DNA from: Chthonomonas calidirosea
GTDB taxonomy: Bacteria > Armatimonadota > Chthonomonadetes > Chthonomonadales > CAJBBX01
DNA: 33,997 nucleotides
Assembly (NCBI GenBank): GCA_020722705.1
Contig: DYKI01000034.1
Coordinates: 1-33,997 of the forward strand
Direction: 5' to 3'
Shown piece after piece: positions 26,617-33,859 of the stretch. The translations under genes and the position numbers were made by a program. Position 1 is the stretch's first letter. Each line of letters opens with the position of its first letter. A model generated the notes under the pieces. That model saw only the letters and a list, made by a program, of their open reading frames with translations. It was not told the origin of the DNA and ran no database searches.

Positions 26617-27074
26617 TCAGCGCGTTCGTCGCGGCTCTCGTAGTCGCACTGGGCTCGGCAGACCGCGCGGCCGGCTCCATCAACGTTCCGCAAGCAAGCG
26701 CAACGGTTACCAGTCCGGGTGCTGTGCAGAACATCATGTGTCCGGAGGGCGAGATCGAGGCTACGTTCAACAGCACGGCGTACTATACGTATGGGATTTC
26801 CATGTCGGGCATCGCGCACAGGTATAACGCCATCATGTGGCAACGGCTTGACAATGGGGCCAACCCGGGCCAGGCGATCGTGGACGGGCAGTCCGAACCG
26901 GACGAACTCGGCTGCTGGTCGGACAGTTGGACGAACACGGTTGGTCGCACGGCCGGCATATCCAGCCACCAGATAACCGCCTATTGCTGGATCAGCATCA
27001 CCGACCTCGAGCCGGACAAGACTGCGTCTTCGACATTCGTGCGATCGTTCTCTGTCATACCCTACGAAGGCTGA
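26592..27074 (+). CDS. Cassette 1 small exported protein, unknown family
   Basis: 160 residues from ATG 26592, behind a purine-rich site (GGGAGAAGGG). A signal peptide covers about residues 1-27 (LISAFVAALVVALGSADRAA). The mature part is rich in Ser, Thr, Tyr, Trp and Asn, has three Cys, and looks all-beta; I recognise no family. Notable segments are NSTAYYTYGISMSGIAHRYN and SSHQITAYCWISITDLEPDK. The gene ends 9 bases before a larger exported-protein gene that is repeated in two further cassettes. It may be a surface or secreted effector-type protein handled by that partner, which is inference only. Confidence 0.75.
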   Translation: MASRESRLISAFVAALVVALGSADRAAGSINVPQASATVTSPGAVQNIMCPEGEIEATFNSTAYYTYGISMSGIAHRYNAIMWQRLDNGANPGQAIVDGQSEPDELGCWSDSWTNTVGRTAGISSHQITAYCWISITDLEPDKTASSTFVRSFSVIPYEG

Positions 27075-27083
27075 TCCTTGAGG

Positions 27084-28817
27084 ATGACGCGCAGGCAGCC
27101 ATATGGCATGATCAATGCAGCGATGATGCTCAGGCATCTGTGGCGTGGGGCGCTGTCAGCGTGCATTGCGCTCGGCGCCCCGTACTGTGCATGTCACGCC
27201 GACCCGTTGCCGGTTACGGCGCTTACCGAAGATGCCCGCCTGTCGCGGAAGATCACGGTCGTCGCGGAGCGGGCGTACCTTGGCGATCTGGTCCCTGCCC
27301 TCTTGAGGGTTTCGCATGTCCCGGTCACGCTTGACGACAGGAATCGGGCGGGTAATTCCCGGCTCACGCTGTATGTGCGAGACGCACCGGTCTTCGATGT
27401 GCTGAATGCGATATGGAGCGCGCTGAGCTACCGTGGCGCCGAGTGGCACTGGTCCGTCGAGGGCAAGGGCCAGTCGAGACAGTACGTACTGTCAAGACCG
27501 ATGCGAGCCGCGCAGGTTGGCACCACCCTTTGCGAGTGGGTCCAGAGCGAGTTCGCGCATCAGGCGGAGGTTTATCTGGCCGCTGCGTCTCTCGACCCCG
27601 AATCTCGCCAAGCGTTGCTCACACAACATGCTCCGAGCCTGTATCCCAGCGACCAGAGCGACCGCATGCTCTCGACGGCCCTGTCAGGACAGCGTAAGTG
27701 GGACGGCCTCGCCCTGTTCAATCGGGCGTTCGCTCCGGGCGAGCGTTCGAGGATACTGAGCGGGCAGAGCAGCGGAAGGGTGCCGCTGACCGACCTCGGT
27801 GAGGATGCCGTCGCGTTCGCCCGCAGCGTCTGGGAGGGTGAGAGGGTTATGGTCTCCGTTGACGGCGCTCCGCCGGTTCGCAGAGCCATGCCCACTCACA
27901 TCGAGTTCAGCACCGAAGCGCAGGGACCTCTGGGTACGCCTTGCCTCATGATCTGGATGCATCGCGAGGACGGGCGAAGCGGCTACGCCTACCTTGGGGG
28001 TATGCCCATTGCTCTGCGGCTTGATCGCATGATCTCTGACCAGTGGAGCCTCGATGGCGACTCACCGGTTGGTCCCGCAGGAGACCGCAGTATCTCCGGA
28101 GACCCAAAGGACCAAGACCGAGCCAACGGAACGCCAACCCTGCTGAGCCGCTTGCGGCGTCTGGCGCGGTCTGCACCCGTGAACGTCGTGGCCCTTGTGC
28201 CCTCGTCGGTGCCCGTAGACCTGCCTGATCCCGTAGGGTGCCGTCTGGACCAGTATCTGGCGCTGCTGAAAGACCAGGTTGGGATCATGTCGAAGTCGCG
28301 GAATGGCGTGCTCGTGCTGAGCAGTCAGGGGTGGTTCCGAGTGGAGAGCGCAGAGACGCCTTGGCGTGCAGTGAAGCGACTGAGGGAGATGCAGGCCGCC
28401 GACCCGAACGGTATCGTGGGACTCGATGGGCTTGCATGGATGGTTCGGGAGCTGACTCCTGCCCAACTCATATGCTTTGCCGGCGATTACGCCGGCGCCC
28501 AGGCTGCTCTGGCCATGCGTGAGCTGTTGCAGGTCCAAGGCGCCTCACCGGGCTTCGTACGAGCTCTCGCGGCCCCCGGCGGCGTCCGGCTGACGCCAGC
28601 CCAGTGTGAGGCGCTGCGGAACGGATGGTCGCCCGCTTCGTCGCTGGTTTCCGCCGAGCCGGTTGTACGCGTCACAATGCGGATGTCGGGAGCCGGAGCG
28701 AAGCGAGTGCGGCGTCTGCAGGTAAGCGTCCGATCCGGCAGCGAGCCGTGGAAGCGCCTGATGGGCGTTGAGTATGGGCCTCTCGCGCTGCCCAGGATCG
28801 AGGAATGCCCTCCGTAA
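27084..28817 (+). CDS. Cassette 1 large exported protein with two STN-like repeats
   Basis: About 577 residues; ATG 27084 lies nine bases after the previous stop, with later ATGs at 27108, 27123 and 27126 that sit nearer the signal peptide (HLWRGALSACIALGAPYCAC). Residues about 55-137 resemble the secretin/TonB short N-terminal domain: KITVVAERAYLGDLVPALLR, then LTLYVRDAPVFDVLNAIWSAL. A second STN-like unit is at about 350-418 (LLSRLRRLARSAPVNVVALV, then LDQYLALLKDQVG). A helical region with PWRAVKRLREM and LDGLAWMVRELTPAQL follows, then GGVRLTPAQCEALRNGW and a beta tail. No secretin, TonB barrel or enzyme domain is present. Its function is unknown. It matches the architecture of the proteins at 29530 and 31867. 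Confidence 0.78.
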   Translation: MTRRQPYGMINAAMMLRHLWRGALSACIALGAPYCACHADPLPVTALTEDARLSRKITVVAERAYLGDLVPALLRVSHVPVTLDDRNRAGNSRLTLYVRDAPVFDVLNAIWSALSYRGAEWHWSVEGKGQSRQYVLSRPMRAAQVGTTLCEWVQSEFAHQAEVYLAAASLDPESRQALLTQHAPSLYPSDQSDRMLSTALSGQRKWDGLALFNRAFAPGERSRILSGQSSGRVPLTDLGEDAVAFARSVWEGERVMVSVDGAPPVRRAMPTHIEFSTEAQGPLGTPCLMIWMHREDGRSGYAYLGGMPIALRLDRMISDQWSLDGDSPVGPAGDRSISGDPKDQDRANGTPTLLSRLRRLARSAPVNVVALVPSSVPVDLPDPVGCRLDQYLALLKDQVGIMSKSRNGVLVLSSQGWFRVESAETPWRAVKRLREMQAADPNGIVGLDGLAWMVRELTPAQLICFAGDYAGAQAALAMRELLQVQGASPGFVRALAAPGGVRLTPAQCEALRNGWSPASSLVSAEPVVRVTMRMSGAGAKRVRRLQVSVRSGSEPWKRLMGVEYGPLALPRIEECPP

Positions 28818-29082
28818 CCGTGGAAGCGTTCGTACATGCCGAGATCGCGGGTGTGACCATTCTTGGCCTATCGCCCAATAGCTATGGGGCCGATGGCGAC
28901 GTGTTGGGTACGGCTGCGCGTAAGCCCGAAGCGCTGAGGTGGCGCCCGGAGTCTGACCTGATGCAGCGGCGAGTTTCAGCAGGATTCCTCGCCGGAGTGT
29001 TCACTTCCCTCGTGTGGTATGGGTATTGTACTCATTACTCCTTATGAAAGGCGCGAGTTCACTAAGGAGGGTACGGGCAGCT
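28818..29082 (+). other. Intergenic region before cassette 2
   Basis: 265 bp without a supported gene. A weak promoter-like pair, TTCACT (29000-29005) and TATTGT (29024-29029) with an 18-base spacer, precedes the strong ribosome site AAGGAGG (29064-29070). The poly-G promoter block seen before cassettes 1 and 3 is absent here. Confidence 0.4.
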
Positions 29083-29520
29083 ATGAAGATGCTCTGTGTT
29101 GTCTCCCTGTCTGTCGCGCTGTGTCTGGTGATCGGGTCTTGCCCTGCCGGTGCGGGTGACAGCCCGAGCTGCGGCATCGGAGCGCAGCAAGACGTTCCAA
29201 CGTCCGGGAAGGATCGCCTCACGTACTGGGCGGGCCCTACGACCGGATGGTCGGTCGTCATGCGTATCTGGGCTCCCCGGTACACTCCTTCGAGCGTCAA
29301 CGATACCGGTGGCAGCCCGACGACCGTGGACATTGACAGTGGTTCCTCAGCGATCAGCGAGGACGAACCGCGCGTCACCGACTACAACGTCCTCGGTTGG
29401 ATTCAGGCCAACTGCCGGCAGACCAATCAGGACGACTACTATGCGTACCGCATCCGCAACCAGAAGACGAGCACGGTGGTGCACATAGTGTGGACCCAAC
29501 TATACATCCGATGCTGGTGA
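29083..29520 (+). CDS. Cassette 2 small exported protein, unknown family
   Basis: 145 residues from ATG 29083 (ATG 29089 also possible), behind AAGGAGG. The signal peptide MLCVVSLSVALCLVIGSC could end in a lipid-modified Cys or be cleaved at AGAG. The mature part is rich in Thr, Ser, Trp and Tyr, with segments LTYWAGPTTGWSVVMRIWAP and DYYAYRIRNQKTSTVVHIVW, and it ends in IRCW with a Cys next to the C-terminus. No family is recognised and there is no visible similarity to the small proteins of cassettes 1 and 3 beyond size, export and composition. The stop is 9 bases from the large partner gene. Confidence 0.74.
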   Translation: MKMLCVVSLSVALCLVIGSCPAGAGDSPSCGIGAQQDVPTSGKDRLTYWAGPTTGWSVVMRIWAPRYTPSSVNDTGGSPTTVDIDSGSSAISEDEPRVTDYNVLGWIQANCRQTNQDDYYAYRIRNQKTSTVVHIVWTQLYIRCW

Positions 29521-29529
29521 TATCCGCAA

Positions 29530-31050
29530 ATGGGCGTTGTGTTCTGGCTCAGTGTGCTGGTCGGACTGACACCGGCTGACCCGACGCGTTGCGGCGGGGT
29601 GGTCTCGGAGCCTGGACCACCGGCTTGGTGTGCCGACCGGTCGCTTCAGTCCGCCGTCAGTCTATCGGTTGCCGGACGGCCTCTGCGGAGCGCACTGGCA
29701 GGTCTCGGTGTAGCCGGGGTCCGCTTCGAGTGCGACGATGCTCTCGCGGACCAACGCGTAGCGATGTTCGCCAAGGATGTGCCGGCATGGAAGGTCATGC
29801 TGCGCCTTGTGGACGCTTTCAGCCACGGCGAAATCCCGGGCCGCCACGTCGAGTGGGTACTGACGGAGAAAGATGGACGAGCTGTCTATCGTCTCGTGCG
29901 GACAAGTGCGGGGGCATCTGCGTTGCGGTCTGATCTCCAGAAGCCGGGCCGACAGGCTGTCGAGTGGCTGATGGCCCTGTGCCGATACGCGACCGGGGCA
30001 CCGAGACCGAACGACGATACGTGCCCCGTTGTCCGCGATCTGGCGCGGTCAGGTATTCCAGCGGAGGTGGGACCCCTGTTGCAGGCCCTGAGCGTCGCGA
30101 ACGAGAGTGAGCTGACCGCGCTTGTCGAACAGGGAGAGACTGACGTCGGAGCTGGGAGGACGGCGACCCCTCGCCGCTTGCGTGCGTCGCGAGGCCCAAT
30201 GCCAGGCATGTTCGATGTGACGCTCGTTACACAGGACGGCCGGGACCGACAGGAAGAAGTCGGGTTCGTTTTCGATACGCTTGGCATCGGGCCACCGGAC
30301 GCGTCGGTTTGCGAAGAGGAGTTGCGTCGCGACCTGACGTCGGGGGCCAGGGTAACGCTCCGCGATCCATCCGACCCTGAAGCCAAAATGCCTGAGACGA
30401 GTCTCGCAGAGGCGCTCACGGCATGGGCTTTCAGCACGGGGCGCACCGTGGTTGCCGAGGTGTTCTTGCGCAACCGCATAGTACTTCCGATTTCAGCAGG
30501 CGCCCCCGACGAGCTTCTGACCGCCATCTGTCGGGCGTTCTCGTGTGACTGGCGAAAAGTCGGCGACGTGTATGTCGTCTGGAGTATGACCTGGGCGTTC
30601 GACGCCCAGGCCGATGTGCCCGAGAGCCGGATCGCCTCGTGGAGGACGGACCTGGAGGAGGGCCGCGAGCGGGGCCTGCGGGCTGTGGTCGCCATGTCCA
30701 GGCTGTCCGACCCTCAGATAGCCGTGGTGGAAGGAGCAACCGGCGCCACACGGCTTGCGACGCCGTCTGTCCTCAGGGCCTGTCGGCTTCTGGCAGCGCT
30801 GCCGGGCGATGTGCTGAACTCGGCGAAGAAGCGCCGGATACGCCTGTGGCGGCCCGCGCCAGTGATGGTGAGCCGCGCCGCCGACGTGCTGGGTGGGCCT
30901 GCATTGGAGCCTCTTGACCTGAGGCTGCGCCCTGAGCCGGACGGGTCTGCGTATCTGCTCGAACTGACGTCAGGCGGCCTGGAGGTCCCGGCGGCCGTGC
31001 GGATTCCGACCCGGTGCGTGCGTGTCCGGCCATCGCCGGAAAGGAAGTGA
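29530..31050 (+). CDS. Cassette 2 large exported protein with two STN-like repeats
   Basis: 506 residues from ATG 29530. The N-terminus is hydrophobic (VVFWLSVLVGLTPADP). STN-like unit 1 is at about residues 42-124 (AVSLSVAGRPLRSALAGLGV, then VAMFAKDVPAWKVMLRLVDA). Unit 2 is at about 290-355 (SLAEALTAWAFSTGRTVVAE, then LLTAICRAFSCDWRKVGDVY). The middle part differs from the other two large proteins and includes GMFDVTLVTQDGRDRQEEVG. A helical tail region follows, with RAVVAMSRLSDPQI and SVLRACRLLAALPGDVLN. It shares domain order with the proteins at 27084 and 31867, but sequence identity looks low. No known enzyme motif is seen. Confidence 0.76.
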   Translation: MGVVFWLSVLVGLTPADPTRCGGVVSEPGPPAWCADRSLQSAVSLSVAGRPLRSALAGLGVAGVRFECDDALADQRVAMFAKDVPAWKVMLRLVDAFSHGEIPGRHVEWVLTEKDGRAVYRLVRTSAGASALRSDLQKPGRQAVEWLMALCRYATGAPRPNDDTCPVVRDLARSGIPAEVGPLLQALSVANESELTALVEQGETDVGAGRTATPRRLRASRGPMPGMFDVTLVTQDGRDRQEEVGFVFDTLGIGPPDASVCEEELRRDLTSGARVTLRDPSDPEAKMPETSLAEALTAWAFSTGRTVVAEVFLRNRIVLPISAGAPDELLTAICRAFSCDWRKVGDVYVVWSMTWAFDAQADVPESRIASWRTDLEEGRERGLRAVVAMSRLSDPQIAVVEGATGATRLATPSVLRACRLLAALPGDVLNSAKKRRIRLWRPAPVMVSRAADVLGGPALEPLDLRLRPEPDGSAYLLELTSGGLEVPAAVRIPTRCVRVRPSPERK

Positions 31051-31122
31051 GCGTAGCGCCGGCGTGTGCATCGGGCGAGACTGGCAGGAAACGGGACGGA
31101 AAAGACCGTGAACGATACATCC

Positions 31123-31158
31123 GTCTACCTTGTCCGGGGGGGGGAGTTGGGTTAGAAT
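31123..31158 (+). promoter_or_regulatory. Poly-G promoter block B (cassette 3)
   Basis: TTGTCC (31130-31135) and TAGAAT (31153-31158) are separated by 17 bases, an ideal spacer, and the spacer begins with nine consecutive G (31136-31144). The outer blocks GTCTACCTTG and GTTAGAATG are identical to block A. Nine further matches in the preceding 15 bases (31108-31122) extend the similarity. The next gene starts about 200 nt downstream, so a long leader is expected. Confidence 0.65.
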
Positions 31159-31241
31159 GGATTTGGTTGCGAAGACTGGACTGCGGCTGGTGGTGAGGTG
31201 CATCTGCGGCCTCAATGCTCACGGCGTTGTTGGGCCAACAC

Positions 31242-31275
31242 CGAGGCCCGACCCGAACGTGCGGGCCTCGGGTCG
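31242..31275 (+). promoter_or_regulatory. Mutually exclusive hairpins in the cassette 3 leader
   Basis: Hairpin 1 pairs CGAGGCCCG (31242-31250) with CGGGCCTCG (31262-31270), 9 bp without mismatch. Hairpin 2 pairs CGACCCGA (31249-31256) with TCGGGTCG (31268-31275), 8 bp without mismatch. They share bases 31249-31250 and 31268-31270, so only one can form at a time. Both lie between promoter block B and the ribosome site of the small exported protein. A further small hairpin (CGGCTG/CAGCCG, 31305-31319) follows. I do not recognise a known riboswitch class. Confidence 0.5.
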
Positions 31276-31356
31276 CTACGGCCATCCTTGGCGGAGTCAT
31301 GGGGCGGCTGGGCCAGCCGGTCTGGGTCTGCACACCGGTCTCTAGGAGGAGGTGGA

Positions 31357-31788
31357 ATGATGCGCGCCTTGGCGATGCTGATCGCTGTTCTCGGTATGTC
31401 CTCGTTGGTGCTTGCACCGCAGTCGTTCGGTGCTACGAACACATTGACATCTGTGTTGTCCGTAGACGGGTTAGGCGGGTACTGGCGTTGCGGCTGCCAG
31501 GGCAACATTACCTTCACGAGCCCCCAGTCCATAGCGCGGTACGTGAAGCTCTATGTGGATGGTGAGTTTGATGGAAACGCGAGTTACCTTCAGCGCCAGG
31601 GGCTCGACTCCCTTCGCGGCCTGCTTCCCGATTCCGTGCCCAATATCTGGGACTACCATGGGAGTTCGGACACCCGCTACGGCGCAGGGAGCCAGCACTC
31701 GGTCTACACTCTGGCCGGTGTCTGGAACCCGACGACCGGAAGTTTCGAGGTCCAGTCCAATACGCGCTCCTGGACGAGTGGGCAGTAA
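31357..31788 (+). CDS. Cassette 3 small exported protein, unknown family
   Basis: 143 residues from ATG 31357, behind an excellent ribosome site (AGGAGGAGG, 31344-31352); the adjacent ATG 31360 is an alternative. The signal peptide covers about residues 1-26 (MLIAVLGMSSLVLAPQSFGA). The mature protein is rich in Gly, Ser, Tyr and Asn, with a WRCGCQGN double-Cys segment and SARYVKLYVDG-like strands (SIARYVKLYVDGEFDG). No family is recognised. It occupies the same position as the small proteins at 26592 and 29083. The distance to its large partner is 78 bp, longer than in the other two cassettes. Confidence 0.76.
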   Translation: MMRALAMLIAVLGMSSLVLAPQSFGATNTLTSVLSVDGLGGYWRCGCQGNITFTSPQSIARYVKLYVDGEFDGNASYLQRQGLDSLRGLLPDSVPNIWDYHGSSDTRYGAGSQHSVYTLAGVWNPTTGSFEVQSNTRSWTSGQ

Positions 31789-31866
31789 AGTCGGGCCGCA
31801 ACGCCTTCACAGGCGTGCGCCGTCCGCCCTGTTCACTCACGCCTGAGCGTCAACCATGGTGACGAT

Positions 31867-33504
31867 ATGCCCATGCCCATGCTGTTTGTCATAGCGGCCT
31901 CGCTCCAGGCGCTTATCTCTGGTCCGATCAGTCAGGCGGATCGAGCCAGGGCGCCTACGTACACGCCCAGCGTGTCCCTCAGGATATCTGCGCGTCCCTT
32001 GTCTGAGATCGCCGCCATGCTGACGGACCAGACAGGGGCGTCGGTCAGCGTAGAGGACCGAATCGCAGGGTGGAAGGCAACGATCGCCTACAAGGGCCCT
32101 CTCGAGCCGCTCTTGGAGAGCCTTTGCCGGAACTTCCGCCTCAGGAATGAGCGGACTGAGGTCCAGTCCGGTACAGAACGTGGGACCTGGGCGTATCGCC
32201 TCAAGCTAGATGAAGATGAAGCGGAGCGCCTCGACGCGCTCGTGGCCGCACAGGCCCGCCAGGCCGCCGCACTGGCGCGGCAAGATGCGGAGCAGATGAT
32301 GAAGACCCTGCTGCATCTGCTGAACCACCCAGAGCGAAGGGTACGGATGACCGAGGAAGGACCGCTATCGCCGCTCGTCAAGGACGCCGAGCCGATCCTC
32401 GATCTGCTTGGATCTATGGATTCGGGGTTCATGCAGCGTGTCGTCTCGTCTCGGCGCTATTCGATCCCGGAGTATGACAAATCACCATCGGCTACAGTGC
32501 CCGTGGCCGACATGTCGCCGGTACAGCGTTCTCTCGTGCGCTCGTATCTGGAGAGTGTGCTCAGCCGACTGCGCTCTGATGGCCAGACCGAAACCACCTA
32601 CTACGGTAATATGCAGACGGCGATGGAGCAGCTCGACCGCTCCCGGATCGGTTTCTGGATACTCAACAACGGCATGGGCCAGATGCTGCACATGTCTGTC
32701 TTCACTCCGGGGCAGCTCTGGTCTCCCGATTTCCCAGTTGTTTATGCGGAGACGGCTGCTGTGCCGTCGCGCCCCCAATCGGACGGGAGTTCGACGTCAG
32801 AGGATCCGCCCGACTTGAAGCCTGACGCAAGCACGGACCTGATTCTGGACGACCTCGACTATGCCGAGGCAGCCCTCAAGATGGCGGAGACCTGCGGCGT
32901 ATATCTCGTTGCCGACGCCTTCTGCTTGCCCGCGCGGGCCAAGGGGAGATGGATCAAGAAACCGAGGGCAATCGTGCTCAACGAGTTCGGTCGTCAGCTC
33001 CAAGTGGAACGGCGCTGGCATGGGGACGTACTCCTGCTGAGGGCTGAGGGATGGGAACGCCTGCTCCAGGAGGAGCCGCCTGCATCGGTGCTCGATGCCC
33101 TCGGGCAGGCTCTCGACGAAGCGGGCAGTGTCACGCTGGACGAGATGGCGAATGCTGCGGCAGCTATGCGACGAGAACACACGGCCGGTCTGTGCCGTTG
33201 GAGGTCGCCCAAAGGCGCGTCGGGGGCGCCCGTCGCCAACGCGCTCGGGACCAGATTCGCCGTTTGGAAGTGGCTGGGTAAGTTGCGTCCGTCGCAGCGA
33301 CGATCGGTTACCGGCAGCGGGCTCAGGGTCCGGGACCTGAGCCCTTACGAACGGGGAAGTCTGCAGGCTCTGGCCGCCTCGACCGGTGTGCCCGTACCTT
33401 CAGACCGAGCCGTTCTGCGGTGCAGCGTCGGTCGGACTAGCCCGCCCAGGGTGCTTCTGTGCTGGCAGGAGCCGGGCACTGATGCCGTGTCAGAAGTGAG
33501 GTAG
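31867..33504 (+). CDS. Cassette 3 large exported protein with two STN-like repeats
   Basis: 545 residues from ATG 31867, with a signal-peptide-like start (MLFVIAASLQALISGPIS). STN-like unit 1 spans about residues 35-113 (VSLRISARPLSEIAAMLTDQ, then ATIAYKGPLEPLLESLCRNF). Unit 2 spans about 329-400 (AEAALKMAETCGVYLVADAF, then RQLQVERRWHGDVLLL). Between them are an Ala/Gln-rich coiled-coil-like helix (about 115-155) and a variable part. The helical region ASVLDALGQALDEAGSVTLD and the late LRPSQRRSVTG and LSPYERGSLQAL match the tail pattern of the other two large proteins. No catalytic motif is visible. A strong hairpin and the rRNA leader follow. Confidence 0.77.
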   Translation: MPMPMLFVIAASLQALISGPISQADRARAPTYTPSVSLRISARPLSEIAAMLTDQTGASVSVEDRIAGWKATIAYKGPLEPLLESLCRNFRLRNERTEVQSGTERGTWAYRLKLDEDEAERLDALVAAQARQAAALARQDAEQMMKTLLHLLNHPERRVRMTEEGPLSPLVKDAEPILDLLGSMDSGFMQRVVSSRRYSIPEYDKSPSATVPVADMSPVQRSLVRSYLESVLSRLRSDGQTETTYYGNMQTAMEQLDRSRIGFWILNNGMGQMLHMSVFTPGQLWSPDFPVVYAETAAVPSRPQSDGSSTSEDPPDLKPDASTDLILDDLDYAEAALKMAETCGVYLVADAFCLPARAKGRWIKKPRAIVLNEFGRQLQVERRWHGDVLLLRAEGWERLLQEEPPASVLDALGQALDEAGSVTLDEMANAAAAMRREHTAGLCRWRSPKGASGAPVANALGTRFAVWKWLGKLRPSQRRSVTGSGLRVRDLSPYERGSLQALAASTGVPVPSDRAVLRCSVGRTSPPRVLLCWQEPGTDAVSEVR

Positions 33505-33531
33505 GCCGTGGTACGTCGGTCGCGGCCTCCC

Positions 33532-33553
33532 GCTGGCGGAGCACTCCGCCGGC
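33532..33553 (+). terminator. Hairpin after cassette 3, candidate terminator
   Basis: GCTGGCGGA (33532-33540) pairs with TCCGCCGGC (33545-33553) over 9 bp with one G-T wobble and a GCAC loop. It lies 28 bp after the last cassette gene and before the rRNA leader. No T tract follows, so it may act with a termination factor or only protect the mRNA end. Confidence 0.45.
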
Positions 33554-33674
33554 ACTGCATCCGCCGGGCGTTCGTCGCTTTGGCAGTTGCTCTACCAGAG
33601 TCGCGGGACTCCATAGCCGGTGTTGACGGGTCAGTGAACAGCCAGACTTGAGGGGAAAACCCATGGTGTGACCC

Positions 33675-33705
33675 TTGGCACGGATACCACGTATCGTGGT
33701 ACTCT
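33675..33705 (+). promoter_or_regulatory. Candidate rRNA promoter with embedded palindrome
   Basis: TTGGCA (33675-33680) is a good -35, with -10 candidates GGTACT (33698-33703, 17-base spacer) or TACTCT (33700-33705, 19-base spacer). A perfect palindrome, TACCACG-TAT-CGTGGTA (33685-33701), fills the spacer and could be a protein-binding site. TTGACG at 33623-33628 is another -35 candidate but lacks a matching -10. Confidence 0.4.
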
Positions 33706-33736
33706 GCCTTTCGCGTCATCCTTCGGGGGGCGCATG

Positions 33737-33750
33737 TGTTCCTTGAAAAC
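33737..33750 (+). promoter_or_regulatory. boxA-like antitermination element in the rRNA leader
   Basis: TGTTCCTTGAAAAC is close to the boxA sequence of rRNA leaders and spacers (Bacillus-type TGTTCTTTGAAAAC), where NusB/S10 bind to prevent early termination. It lies about 110 bp before the 16S 5' end, a normal position. Confidence 0.6.
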
Positions 33751-33859
33751 CGGGCAGGCTTGGTATGGATCAAGTCTTGCGGAGTGGTAACAGAGTTCGG
33801 GTTCATGCTGTACCGTGCTGATGATCGTGTCGGGCGTTAAGTTCGATGCGTCAGTGATA

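Noticed and set aside
28805-29047. 80-codon plus-strand frame after the cassette 1 large gene
   Set aside because: No ribosome site, no domain, and it overlaps the end of the upstream gene; treated as intergenic.
31158-31345. Short open frame beginning at the ATG within TAGAATGG of promoter block B
   Set aside because: The ATG overlaps the -10 element, so it would not be in the transcript; the peptide is low-complexity.
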